Source of the DNA: Conyzicola nivalis
GTDB taxonomy: Bacteria; Actinomycetota; Actinomycetes; Actinomycetales; Microbacteriaceae
Reading direction: 5' to 3'
Length of the DNA: 64,000 nucleotides
NCBI RefSeq assembly: GCF_014639655.1
Contig: NZ_BMGB01000001.1
Span: 620,001 to 684,000 of the forward strand
In this document: positions 53,668 through 62,998 of the stretch, in pieces
Layout: every line of letters starts with the position of its first letter
Numbering within the stretch: position 1 is the first letter of the stretch
Program-made: the position numbers and the translations under genes
Notes under the pieces: model-generated
What the model was told of the DNA's origin: nothing
Databases searched by the model: none
What the model saw: only the letters and a program-made list of their open reading frames with translations

Positions 53668-54504
53668 ATGGATAACATCGACGGAAATCGGATCGGTGAG
53701 TTTCTTCGCGCCCGGCGCGAGCAGATCACGCCCGCGGATGTCGGCATCGCCGTGGCGTCCAGACGGCGTGTACCCGGGCTCCGTCGCGAGGAGATAGCGG
53801 TCCGGGCGGGCATCAGCAGCGAGTACTACCTACGGCTGGAGCAAGGCCGCGAACAGCACCCTTCAGACGCGGTCATTGCGGGCCTCGCGCGCGCTCTGCA
53901 GCTCGACGCCGACGCGACAACGTACCTTTTCGAGATCGCGCGGCCTATCGTGCAACGTCCCCGTCCACCCGAGAAGGAGACGGTGGCCGTCGGGATTCGG
54001 CAGCTGCTGTATCTTTGGACCGCTACCCCCGCTTATGTGCAGAGTCGCACGTTAGACGTTCTCGCTTCGAACGAGACAGCTCGCGCGTTGTCTCCGATTT
54101 TCACTCCGGGCGTGAATCTGATTCGCGCCGCATTCTTGGACCCGGAGGTCAAGTCCCTGTATCGCGACTGGGATCGGATGACGTCCAACACGGTCGCGGG
54201 GCTACGAGCACAGGCGGGCAACGAGGTGGGCGATCCAAAGCTCGCCGCACTCGTCGACGAACTGACAGCCAAAAGTCCCGAGTTCAGCCGGCTGTGGACT
54301 CGGCATGATGTCAGGCCGAAAGGTGCCGGGCGGTCATTCCTGCATCACCCCTTGGTCGGAGATCTCGATCTCCGGTATGAAAAGCTCGCGGTCGGCGAGG
54401 GACGGTCCGGGCAGATCGTCGTGATCTATCATGCAGACCCCGGATCGTCCTCGGAAACGCGTCTCGCCCTGTTGAGCAAGAGGGCGACCGACGGGGTCAA
54501 TTGA
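53668..54504 (+). CDS. XRE-family regulator with MmyB-like ligand domain
   Basis: The 278-residue protein has an N-terminal XRE helix-turn-helix (GLRREEIAVRAGISSEYYLRLEQGREQHPSDAV) and a C-terminal MmyB-like domain (about 110-275). MmyB-type regulators often bind fatty acids or similar ligands and control a divergent SDR. ATG 53668 has TACGGT six bases upstream and AAGG between, so initiation could be leaderless or not. Confidence 0.88.
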   Translation: MDNIDGNRIGEFLRARREQITPADVGIAVASRRRVPGLRREEIAVRAGISSEYYLRLEQGREQHPSDAVIAGLARALQLDADATTYLFEIARPIVQRPRPPEKETVAVGIRQLLYLWTATPAYVQSRTLDVLASNETARALSPIFTPGVNLIRAAFLDPEVKSLYRDWDRMTSNTVAGLRAQAGNEVGDPKLAALVDELTAKSPEFSRLWTRHDVRPKGAGRSFLHHPLVGDLDLRYEKLAVGEGRSGQIVVIYHADPGSSSETRLALLSKRATDGVN

Positions 54505-54562
54505 ATGGATGACGCGCGCCAATATCGCTCACACACGAGGCGAACGCGCACCCGGCGCCGAT

Positions 54563-56191
54563 CTACGCCCCGCGGGGACGCCTACGCTGCCGTTGTCGCG
54601 GAGCCGACCGTGGCTGGTCGAGTCCGGGTGCCGACGACCGCAACGCGATCTCCTCGGCGTCGATCACGCGCAGGACTGCGATGACAGCCGCTTCGGTGAA
54701 TCGTCCTTCGGCTCGCGCGTGAATTGTTGCTTCCCATTCGGCTTGGATCATCTGGCGGCGTAGACGCGCGTAAGACTCCAAGAGCGAATCCAGGTCCGGG
54801 GTCTCGAGGTGTCGGGCGATCGACTCGGCGGTGAGCGCGGCGTTTCCCCTGAGCTGCGAGACGACACGCTCCTCATCCGCTTCGGTGACGGCTGCCTCCA
54901 GCCGCGCCAGCCCGGCCGCGCGAGCTTCCGCCATGAGTGTCTGCCACTCCACACGCTCTTGTTCGATGTCAGGAGGCGGCAGATGAAGCAGGCGTATGAG
55001 CGGAGGGAGCGCGAGCGACCCCAGCAACGTGACGACGACGACCACGAAGGCGAGGAACTGGAGAAATTCGCGATTCGGCGTTTCGGCAGGAAGCAGGAAG
55101 ACCGCCGCGAGGGTGACGACGCCTCGGACACCGATGACAGAGATCACCAAGGCGTTCTTGAACCGCACGTTCTGGTCGCGAAAGCGACGAGGACCGACGC
55201 GGAAAAATACGGCAATGGCGAAGATGAAAGCGAATCGAGCGACCACGAGGGCGACGAGGATGACGACGCAGATCAGAACCGATTGCCAGAGGCGGTGGCC
55301 TGCGGATCCCGCGCCGGCAACGATACTGGCGAGGTTCATCCCAATGAACAAGAACACCGCGTTTTCGAGGATGAACTGGACTGTGCGCCAGTTCACCGAC
55401 TCGGCCGTGCGGGCTTCGGCCGATTGCACGACCGGGGAACGGTACCCGAGGTACAGGCCGGCGATCACGACCGCGAGCACGCCGGACCCGTGCATTGCTT
55501 CCGCTCCGAAGAACGCCAGGTACGGAGTGACGAAGGCCAGACTCGTGTCGAGGACGGCTGTCGCAAGTCGAAAGCGGAGCTGGGTCATAACCCAGCCGAC
55601 GACGACGCCGATGACGGTTCCCCCGACCACAGCGAGGGCGAAGTCGCCCGCTATAGACCAAGGTGTGAGTACCTGCGTCATGGCGAGGATTGCAGAGCTC
55701 AGCGCCACAAGTGCGGCGGCGTCATTGAGAAGGCTCTCCCCCTCCAAAATCGTCGTCACCCGTCGTGGCAGCCCGATGCGGCTTGCGACGGCAGTCACCG
55801 CGACGGTGTCCGTCGGAGCGACCACGGCGGCGAAGGCGAACGCTGCTGCCAATCCGATTGTTGGAAGGACTAGCGCTGTGGCCAGTCCGACAACCACGAC
55901 GGTGGCCGCGACCGTGCCGACCGAGAGAATCAGAACGCTGTCCCGACGAGCGCGGACGTCGGCGAAGAACGTCTGGCTGGCGGCGGCGAAAAGCAACGGC
56001 GGAAGGAGACCGTACATGACGAGTTCGGAGTCGACCTCTACCGATGGCAGACCCGGAATGAATGACGCAATGCCCCCGACCACCACGAGTAGGACGGGCC
56101 CTGACCAGCGCAAACGAAGGGCGACCCCGCTTACCGTGATTGTCACCAAGACGAACGCCACGATCCAGCCGATCGCCTCTGCCGGACTCAT
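54563..56191 (-). CDS. CPA1-family Na+/H+ antiporter
   Basis: The 542-residue transporter has about twelve membrane helices with the ion-binding segment GESLLNDAAALVALS and the preceding VVAPTDTVAVTAVASRIGLP, as in CPA1/NhaP-type exchangers, then a helical cytoplasmic C-terminal domain (about 405-542). It would exchange Na+ or K+ for protons. Its upstream gap of 209 bases holds no other gene. The stop lies 58 bases from the XRE stop, and the two genes converge. Confidence 0.9.
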   Translation of the reverse strand: MSPAEAIGWIVAFVLVTITVSGVALRLRWSGPVLLVVVGGIASFIPGLPSVEVDSELVMYGLLPPLLFAAASQTFFADVRARRDSVLILSVGTVAATVVVVGLATALVLPTIGLAAAFAFAAVVAPTDTVAVTAVASRIGLPRRVTTILEGESLLNDAAALVALSSAILAMTQVLTPWSIAGDFALAVVGGTVIGVVVGWVMTQLRFRLATAVLDTSLAFVTPYLAFFGAEAMHGSGVLAVVIAGLYLGYRSPVVQSAEARTAESVNWRTVQFILENAVFLFIGMNLASIVAGAGSAGHRLWQSVLICVVILVALVVARFAFIFAIAVFFRVGPRRFRDQNVRFKNALVISVIGVRGVVTLAAVFLLPAETPNREFLQFLAFVVVVVTLLGSLALPPLIRLLHLPPPDIEQERVEWQTLMAEARAAGLARLEAAVTEADEERVVSQLRGNAALTAESIARHLETPDLDSLLESYARLRRQMIQAEWEATIHARAEGRFTEAAVIAVLRVIDAEEIALRSSAPGLDQPRSAPRQRQRRRPRGA

Positions 56192-56400
56192 GGTCGGCAG
56201 TTTCTGGGACAGACCGCGAGCACTTTTTTCAGGTCAGCCACGTTGTCCCTCCGAGCTATCGAGCTCCGGACCTGTTCTCCGAAGTCGAAAAGGAGTGCGA
56301 TTCGTAGCGTCGCACTGGTGGGGGCGGTGAGCGTCGGCCGTGTCTTGGTCGCTACCCGCGGCCGCTCGGCCGACGCTCACCTGGTTCAATGTCGCATCCG

Positions 56401-56766
56401 TCATCCTCGGGGTATGACTGCGATGCAGTCGATCTCGACTCCGTAGCCCGGCAGTACGGCCCCGACAGCCGTCCGAGCTGGCACCCGACTCCCGAACGCG
56501 CCAACGTAGACCGTGTTGAAATCGCTCAGGTCGCGGAGATCGCCAAGGAAGACGCCGCATCGGACGACGTCGTCAAGGCTGGCTCCTGCGGAATCGAGGA
56601 TCGAAGCGATGTTGTCCAGCACTGCCCTCGTCTGCTCGCCTATGGGGCCCTTCACGATTTCCCCGTCGCGAGTCGGTATCTGGCCGGAGACGAATACGAA
56701 CGTCCCGTCCGCGATCACTGCGGGTACGTACGGACGTGTGTCCGCTGTCCCCAATCGGATCTTCAT
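56401..56766 (-). CDS. RidA-family enamine/imine deaminase-like protein
   Basis: The 121-residue protein has the RidA pattern: VFVSGQIPTRDGEI near the N terminus, a middle helix (TRAVLDNIASILDSAGASLDDVVRCGVFLGDL), and the conserved arginine region SRVPARTAVGAVLPGYGVEIDCIAV. RidA removes reactive enamines, and divergent family members have other roles. ATG 56766 is used. AGGAGG at 56792-56797 is too far from it and too near TTG 56790, so the start is uncertain. It follows the alpha/beta hydrolase by 36 bases. Confidence 0.85.
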   Translation of the reverse strand: MKIRLGTADTRPYVPAVIADGTFVFVSGQIPTRDGEIVKGPIGEQTRAVLDNIASILDSAGASLDDVVRCGVFLGDLRDLSDFNTVYVGAFGSRVPARTAVGAVLPGYGVEIDCIAVIPRG

Positions 56767-56802
56767 ATCGCTGTCTGCCCGCCTGCTCAATCCTCCTGCC
56801 CG

Positions 56803-57534
56803 TCACTGACCGGTCGTCGCCGACGCTGCTTCACGGATCAGGTCGACGACTTGGGCGGCTTCAGGGATGCCGACGGTGTGGGAACCGCCTACGAGCTCGA
56901 CTGTTTTGCGCGAGCCCGCTCGTTCGGCCATGAATCGGTGGACCGCGGCGGGGATATTCCGGTCCTCGGCGCCGAAGAGAAACCAGGAAGGGACCGACTT
57001 CCACGCCGCCTTCCCCGACGCTTCGGTGAACGCTGCCTCGAGGATGGGGCGTTGTGTAACCGCCATGACCTCGGCGACCTCCACCGGAGAGTCCGCCGCG
57101 AACTGAGCGTGGTACTTGCTCTGCTGTATGTACAGGTCGTTGCCCCCATCAGGGACTGCTACCGAGGTGAGTGTGCCGGCCAGAGTGGAGCCCGGAAGCT
57201 TTCCAGCGAGATCGCCTGGCGTCTCGCCCTCCTCGGGCGCGAAGGCCCCGATGTACACCAGTGCCTTGACGTTGGGGTTGTCGGTGCCGCCGCCGCTGAT
57301 GACCGTACCGCCGTAGGAGTGCCCGACGAGGACGACGTCTCCAGTCACATCGGTGAGCAGGGCTCTGAGGTAGTCAGAGTCGTACTTGACGCCGCGGAGT
57401 GGATTGGCGACGGCGATCGCGGGGAATCCATCGGCCAACAGCAGGCTGATGACTCCGCTCCAGCTCGACGACTCCGCGAAAGCTCCGTGGACCAGGACAA
57501 CGGTCGGCTTACTGGATGGTTCGGTAATGCTCAT
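56803..57534 (-). CDS. Alpha/beta hydrolase
   Basis: The 243-residue protein has the oxyanion segment VVLVHGAFAESSSW, nucleophile serine in GHSYGGTV, an aspartate around LFGAEDRN, and the histidine in GGSHTVGIPEAA, so the triad is complete. It resembles alpha/beta hydrolases of esterase or methylesterase type. ATG 57534 has GAGGAG upstream. It is the gene after the HxlR regulator and before RidA, probably one transcript. Confidence 0.88.
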   Translation of the reverse strand: MSITEPSSKPTVVLVHGAFAESSSWSGVISLLLADGFPAIAVANPLRGVKYDSDYLRALLTDVTGDVVLVGHSYGGTVISGGGTDNPNVKALVYIGAFAPEEGETPGDLAGKLPGSTLAGTLTSVAVPDGGNDLYIQQSKYHAQFAADSPVEVAEVMAVTQRPILEAAFTEASGKAAWKSVPSWFLFGAEDRNIPAAVHRFMAERAGSRKTVELVGGSHTVGIPEAAQVVDLIREAASATTGQ

Positions 57535-57641
57535 GGTTATCTCCTCTGGGTTCGGCCCCTGATGTCGGGTCGCATCTACAGTGCGCCGCCGGTGGCGTGT
57601 TCTCGATGCTTTGTAGGCATAGCGTCCGGGGCGCGACTCCG

Positions 57642-58136
57642 TCACTTGAGGTAAGAACGCGACCAGGACGCGAGCGCTTCTAGCGCCGGCACGATCGCTT
57701 GTCCGGCGGGCGTGAGCGAATAGGTGATAGTCGTGGGCGGTCCGACTTCGACCTCGCGCCGAACCAGACCTGCGTCGGCCAGTCTGACTAATCGTGTCGA
57801 AAGGACAGCGTCGCCGAGCCCGTCGATGGATCGACGCAACGCGCTGAACCCGAGCGGCCCCGGGGTCAATGTGGCCAGGATCAATCCGTTCCAGCGCACC
57901 CCGATGACGGTCAGGCTTCTATTGAGATGCTCGCTGACTCGGCGCGACTCAGGGTCGGCGAACAGGGACTCACCGGACACGCGCGGCAACGCGGGGTAGG
58001 TCCGCTGCGGTGGATCCGTGCTGAGCGGCCGAGAGGCTCGGACAGAACGGCTGTGCCGCGGGAGGCTCGGCTGGATTGTAGCGCAGGTGTGTCCGGCTCT
58101 CGGAACCCCGGCGAAACGGTATGAAACGAACTGCAT
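57642..58136 (-). CDS. HxlR-family winged-helix regulator
   Basis: The winged-helix region (SLTVIGVRWNGLILATLTPGPLGFSALRRSIDGLGDAVLSTRLVRLADAGLVRREVEV and a C-terminal helix) is HxlR-like. The usual N-terminal CP motif is missing. ATG 58136 gives 164 residues with a proline/arginine-rich N terminus, and GTG 57980 would give about 112, closer to the family length. It lies directly upstream of the hydrolase and RidA genes and likely regulates them. Confidence 0.7.
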   Translation of the reverse strand: MQFVSYRFAGVPRAGHTCATIQPSLPRHSRSVRASRPLSTDPPQRTYPALPRVSGESLFADPESRRVSEHLNRSLTVIGVRWNGLILATLTPGPLGFSALRRSIDGLGDAVLSTRLVRLADAGLVRREVEVGPPTTITYSLTPAGQAIVPALEALASWSRSYLK

Positions 58137-58318
58137 CGTGCGATTTCATGTACTGGGCTCCTGTCCGGCTTCCGCGGCGCGTCCCGCGCGGTCTTACCTT
58201 CCGCCGATTATCGGATGAGCGGATCATCCCGCCGATGCCTGTCGGACATACCGTTCCACGACCGCGTGCGTGGACCGCATGAAGCGGCCTGGGCGGGCGC
58301 TGCCTCGGACACCGGCGA

Positions 58319-61069
58319 TCAGTCCTGCGTTTTCGCGAGGTCTGCCAGCGCGGCGTGCAGGGCCGCTCGGGAGGCGATGCCCAGCTTCGGGTAGATCCTG
58401 TACAGATGCGCCCCTACGGTTCGCGGCGAGAGGTTGAGGCGCGACGCGATGTCCTTGGTGCTGAGGCCACGAGCGGCGAGCTCGGCGATCTCTCGTTCTT
58501 GAGGAGTAAGCGGGTTCCTTTTCGACGGTCCCGACTCCGTGGCTACACGGGTAGCCCGCAGTGCGGCAGCCGACCGGTCCAACCACGCTGTGGAGCCGAG
58601 ATTGCGGAAGATCCCCATGGCTTCGCGAAGGTGGGGGCGCGCCCCTGCCATGTCGTGGTGGCGACGAAGCCATTCTCCATAGGTCAACTCCAGCCGCGCG
58701 CGCTCGAATGGCCAGGTCTCGACCCCCTCCGCCTGCAGCGCCTGTGCGAACAGCTCCGATTGCCGGTGCGGCTCCCCGGTGATCGCCCGTGCGGCGGCCA
58801 GATGGAAGGCGAGCCTCGGGGACACTTTTCCGAGTCCCGCTTCCTCGGCGGCGGCGACGAATGCGCGGGCCTCGTCGTGGCGCCCGGTCTTCCATGCCGC
58901 CTCGACCGTCTCCAGGAACATCCATAGTGCGTGCGGACGGTACGGCACGAGCACGGAGCCACCTCCGATCTTCATGGCCGCCGCATATTCCTCCTCATAA
59001 AGTCCCTCGGACGAGAAAATCCTCATCTTTATGTGCTGGATCCACGCTTCACTCAAGCCGCCACCCCGCGGACGAGCCCAGGCCTCGACGCGGCTGACCT
59101 CGACCCGGGCGATCGCCAGGTCGCCTCTGATGGCCGCGACCATGGCGGCGATCGTCCTGAAATCATTGGTGATTTCGGCGAAGCCTGACTGCTCGGTGCC
59201 TCGCAATCCGCGATGCGCCATAACCGCAGCAACTTCCAGTTGACCCGACACCATTGCGTCCAAGGCGCTGAGGACCATAGCGATCCAGTAGCTGGGAGCC
59301 GACCCGCCGACCTCCTCCTGTTCGATGACCTTCCGTAGGATCTGTCGTTGGTGGGGCAGATTGTCGATGTACACGGACGCCATGCCCATCCATGCCGCGC
59401 GCCATGGTTCGAAATCGAGAACCGTCGGTATGAGGCCGTTCAGGCGAGGAGCGAGATCATGAGCGGTCCTGGCCGGATCGGAAAGCGCGTCGCGCGAGAG
59501 AGCCACCTCGATCGGGGCGTCGTCCCCCATTCGCTCCAGGATGTTGTCGAGCTGGTGCCAGTGCTCCGGTCGAGATGTTCGTACACAGACGAGGAGAAGA
59601 GAGTTCAGCATCTCCTGCACCCATGGGTGCCGGGCGTGTGTTTCTTTTTCGAGCGCATCGGTCAGGAGTCGGAAGGCTGCGAATGTGTCGCCTTCCCAGT
59701 TCAGGATCGCGTATGCCAGGACCACGTTGGCGTAGCCCTCGGTCTCTGCTGTCTCCGGACCGGGAGTCTTGCTGGTGCTCCACTCCCGTAGTTCTGCGAC
59801 TTTCTCCCGAGCCATCATCAGTTGACCGGTCTGGTTGGCGAGATGTGCCGCGAATGCCAGCCGGCGGGCCCGGGTCGACAGGGTCGGAGTCAGTTCCACC
59901 GAACGGAGCGTCGCTCTCAATGCGATCTGCGATCCTCCTTTTCGCAGTGATTCGCGGGCGAGGTCTTCCAGGGCGTCGGCGACCTCGGCGTCGAAGTCCG
60001 TAGCGGCTGCCGCGCGATGCCAGACCCATAGTTCTGGCCGGGACCGGAGAGCGGCGGCGAGCGCTGCGTGGGCGGCGCGGAGATTGTCTTGCGCTGCGGC
60101 CTGCGCCACCGCCGACCGGGCGAGCGGATGATTGAATCGGACGCGCTCACCGAGGCGCTGGACGAGACCCATGTCCTCGATAGCCAACAGATCCGGCAGC
60201 CACCACTGCTCGCCCGACGCTACCTGTAACGTGGCGATGAGGCCGGTGCGATCCAAAGCACAGAGCAGCAGCAGCGCCCGCTGGCTATCCGTCAACTCCT
60301 CGACCCGCGCGGCGAACACTCGTTCTAGCCTCTCCGAGAGGGGCAGCATTTCGCTCGTCGTCGTCATGCTGCCGCCGATGTGTGCTCGACGGAGGGCTTT
60401 GGGAAGCTCTACCAAGGCCAGGGGGTTGCCCTCGGCTTCGGCCATGATGCGGTCCCGCAATTGCCCGACGGGAGCGCCAGGCAAAGAATCGAGAAGCGCT
60501 TCGGCGTCTCGGTTGCCCAGCGGGTAGAGCTCGACCTGGCGTATGTCCGAGCGCATCCAGGGTCCCCCTTCTGCTGAGCGGGTACCCACCAGGGTGAACA
60601 CCTTGCTGTTGGTGATCCGTCGTGCGACGAACGCGAGGACGTTGGAACTCGCCTCGTCGAGCCACTGGACGTCGTCGATGACCAGCATGATCTTCGACTG
60701 ACTGGCTGCGAAGTCGAGTAGTGCGAGAATCGCATTTGCGAGTTCGAAGGGACCGACAGGTACGTCGTCGCGCGTTGTGAAAGCACGATCCAGCACGGAT
60801 GAGGTTGCCGGCGGTGCATCGAATGCCTCACGTATCGGTCGCAAGAGCTGATGTAGGCCGGCGAGTTGCTCACCGGCTTCCGTCTGCACCCCGGTACATC
60901 GGAACGTCGCCACGCCCGCGTCGCGCGCTTGCGCTGCGACAAAGTTGATGAGCGACGTCTTCCCGACTCCGGCATCGCCCGTAACGAGGAGCGCACGGGC
61001 GTCCGGATCGTCCGATTTGCTGGCGGACAGTACTGCGGCAAGGTCGTCGCCACGGCCGAAAAGCTCCAC
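58319..61069 (-). CDS. LuxR-family large ATP-binding regulator (LAL)
   Basis: The 916-residue protein has an AAA-type ATPase (Walker A GDAGVGKT at 31-38, Walker B LVIDDVQWLDEAS), a long helical-repeat middle, and a C-terminal LuxR helix-turn-helix (LTPQEREIAELAARGLSTKDIASRLNLSPRTVGAHLYRIYPKLGI). LAL regulators often control secondary metabolism or catabolism, and the target is unknown. The GTG start is at 61069. It is on the same strand as, and downstream of, the LysR and flavoprotein genes. Confidence 0.92.
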   Translation of the reverse strand: MELFGRGDDLAAVLSASKSDDPDARALLVTGDAGVGKTSLINFVAAQARDAGVATFRCTGVQTEAGEQLAGLHQLLRPIREAFDAPPATSSVLDRAFTTRDDVPVGPFELANAILALLDFAASQSKIMLVIDDVQWLDEASSNVLAFVARRITNSKVFTLVGTRSAEGGPWMRSDIRQVELYPLGNRDAEALLDSLPGAPVGQLRDRIMAEAEGNPLALVELPKALRRAHIGGSMTTTSEMLPLSERLERVFAARVEELTDSQRALLLLCALDRTGLIATLQVASGEQWWLPDLLAIEDMGLVQRLGERVRFNHPLARSAVAQAAAQDNLRAAHAALAAALRSRPELWVWHRAAAATDFDAEVADALEDLARESLRKGGSQIALRATLRSVELTPTLSTRARRLAFAAHLANQTGQLMMAREKVAELREWSTSKTPGPETAETEGYANVVLAYAILNWEGDTFAAFRLLTDALEKETHARHPWVQEMLNSLLLVCVRTSRPEHWHQLDNILERMGDDAPIEVALSRDALSDPARTAHDLAPRLNGLIPTVLDFEPWRAAWMGMASVYIDNLPHQRQILRKVIEQEEVGGSAPSYWIAMVLSALDAMVSGQLEVAAVMAHRGLRGTEQSGFAEITNDFRTIAAMVAAIRGDLAIARVEVSRVEAWARPRGGGLSEAWIQHIKMRIFSSEGLYEEEYAAAMKIGGGSVLVPYRPHALWMFLETVEAAWKTGRHDEARAFVAAAEEAGLGKVSPRLAFHLAAARAITGEPHRQSELFAQALQAEGVETWPFERARLELTYGEWLRRHHDMAGARPHLREAMGIFRNLGSTAWLDRSAAALRATRVATESGPSKRNPLTPQEREIAELAARGLSTKDIASRLNLSPRTVGAHLYRIYPKLGIASRAALHAALADLAKTQD

Positions 61070-61323
61070 TGAGTACCTCGGGTCCTCTCGGGATGCGACG
61101 CACCCGTCCCTCGCCTACGACCATTGACATCCAGTAAGCACCTCGGCGTCTCGGAGGTGGTTCTACTTTCCTATGGGCTATAGAAATACTCGCAGGGCGG
61201 CATCGCTGTCAATGGCGGCCATTCGCGGCAGGCGCGGTGATTGACACTGGAAGGCGGTCGACGAGCCGGCGCCGTCGCAGTCGAGGCTCGAGGCGCACGC
61301 CGCGGGGCGGGCCGAAGCGCCGG

Positions 61324-62997
61324 TCAGAGGCGTGAAGCCAGAGCCCGGTGGACGGACGAGACGGCGCTGGCACCTTCGCCTACCGCAGCTGCTACCCGCT
61401 TCATGGAACCGTGCCGCACGTCGCCCGCGGCGAAGACGCCGGCCACGGACGACTCGAACGGGAGGGGCTTGCGTCCCTGCGAGCGCCTGCTGGCGGCGAA
61501 ACGCCGGGCATCGACGTTTGTGTCGGTGTATATGAAGCCGTCCTTGTCGAGGTCCAGGCCGGTGTTCCACGCGGTAGCCGGCGTAGCTCCAATGAAGCAG
61601 AAAAGCGCGTGGCAGTCGTGGCGCTCACTAGCACCGGTAAGGCTGTTCGTGTGGGTGATTGCTTGCAGTCCCGCCGTCCCGTGAAGAGCCGTGACGTCCG
61701 TGGATGTCAAAACCCGTACGCGGTGATCGGCGACGAGCCTGTCGGCCAGATAGGCGGACATCCCGGCTCCGATGTCCGCGCCTCGGATGATCAACGACAC
61801 GTCGCACCCTCTGCTCGCGAGGAACAAAGCTGCCTGTCCTGCTGAGTTCGCTCCACCGACGACGACGACGGGTCTCTCTTCGCACGATGCGGCTTCGAGG
61901 ACGGTGGCACCGTAGTAGATTCCCGCGCCTTCGAATGCGTTCCAATTGAGGAGGTCGAGCCCTCGGTATTTCGCGCCCGTAGCCACTATCACCGCACCTG
62001 CTTCTATCTCGGTGCCGTCGGCGATGAGGACGCGGGGCAGCGGGCGTGAGACGTCCACGCTGTCGATTCGGCATGGGGCATAGAGGTGCGCACCGAATTT
62101 CATCGCCTGGACGGTGGCGAAGTTGGTCAGTTCGGTGCCGCTGAGACCATTGGGGAACCCGAGGTAGTTCTCGATGCGGGCACTTGCCGCTGCTTGCCCG
62201 CCCGGGCTCACCGCATCGAGCAGCACCGTGGAGAGTCCCTCCGATGCTCCGTACACTGCGGCTGCCAAGCCGGCGGGTCCTGCGCCGACCACGGCGAGAT
62301 CGACGGATCTGTCGCGCTTGCGGTACGCCAACCCCAATCGCTCGCTGAGCTGCCCGGGAGTGGCTCTGACGATCCTGCTTCCGGGGAGCAGGACGACAGG
62401 GAGGTCCTCTTCGAGGATGGATGCCTCGGCCATCATCGCGAGTCCGGCGACCGAGTCGACTTCGAACCACGTGTGCGGGATGTCGAGCCTTTGCGCGTAG
62501 GTCCGTAGCGCCAGAGAGGCGGCGGAGCTCCGGTTCCCCACGATCTCGACGGTGCGCGAGGCAATGGATTTCACGAGAGCTCGGCGGGCTTGGAACGCCG
62601 CCAGGATTATTGCCGACAGCTCGTCGTCCTCTGTCATGAGGCGTCGGAGATTCGCCGGTGGGATCCGGTGGATCCGGCCACCGACCGCTACCCGCGCGCT
62701 GAAGAACGCGACCTGCTCGTTGAGAAGGCTGAGCTCCCCGAGAAAACGCCCTGCGGTGTGCCGTGCAATTCTGACCTCGGGCGGGCCGCTGGCAACGATG
62801 TCGATCGCACCGCTGTCCACGAGGATCAGGTCCGGGGCGGCGTCTCCGACGCCGTAAAGGACTTCACCCGCGTGTATCACCTGCTCTGTGCCGTATGCGC
62901 GGAGCGCTTCGATTTGCTCATTCGACAGCGGCGGGTAGGCGACGCGGTCATCCGCGACGTTCCCGCCCGCCTCCCCGGTCTCATTCGTCACCGCCAT
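61324..62997 (-). CDS. Cyclic-nucleotide-domain flavoprotein (TrxR-like, no redox cysteines)
   Basis: The 557-residue protein has three modules: a cyclic nucleotide-binding domain (residues 1-140, with GRFLGELSLL at 83-92), a glutaredoxin/AhpF-like fold (148-225, GNRSSAAS in place of the CxxC site), and a thioredoxin-reductase-like FAD/NAD(P) domain (GAGPAG at 238-243, AAGDVRHGSMKRVAAAVGEGA near the C terminus). No CxxC occurs anywhere, so it cannot work as a normal thioredoxin reductase. ATG 62997 starts one base after the LysR stop. The fusion recurs in actinobacteria but I know of no characterised function. Confidence 0.82.
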   Translation of the reverse strand: MAVTNETGEAGGNVADDRVAYPPLSNEQIEALRAYGTEQVIHAGEVLYGVGDAAPDLILVDSGAIDIVASGPPEVRIARHTAGRFLGELSLLNEQVAFFSARVAVGGRIHRIPPANLRRLMTEDDELSAIILAAFQARRALVKSIASRTVEIVGNRSSAASLALRTYAQRLDIPHTWFEVDSVAGLAMMAEASILEEDLPVVLLPGSRIVRATPGQLSERLGLAYRKRDRSVDLAVVGAGPAGLAAAVYGASEGLSTVLLDAVSPGGQAAASARIENYLGFPNGLSGTELTNFATVQAMKFGAHLYAPCRIDSVDVSRPLPRVLIADGTEIEAGAVIVATGAKYRGLDLLNWNAFEGAGIYYGATVLEAASCEERPVVVVGGANSAGQAALFLASRGCDVSLIIRGADIGAGMSAYLADRLVADHRVRVLTSTDVTALHGTAGLQAITHTNSLTGASERHDCHALFCFIGATPATAWNTGLDLDKDGFIYTDTNVDARRFAASRRSQGRKPLPFESSVAGVFAAGDVRHGSMKRVAAAVGEGASAVSSVHRALASRL

Positions 62998-62998
62998 G

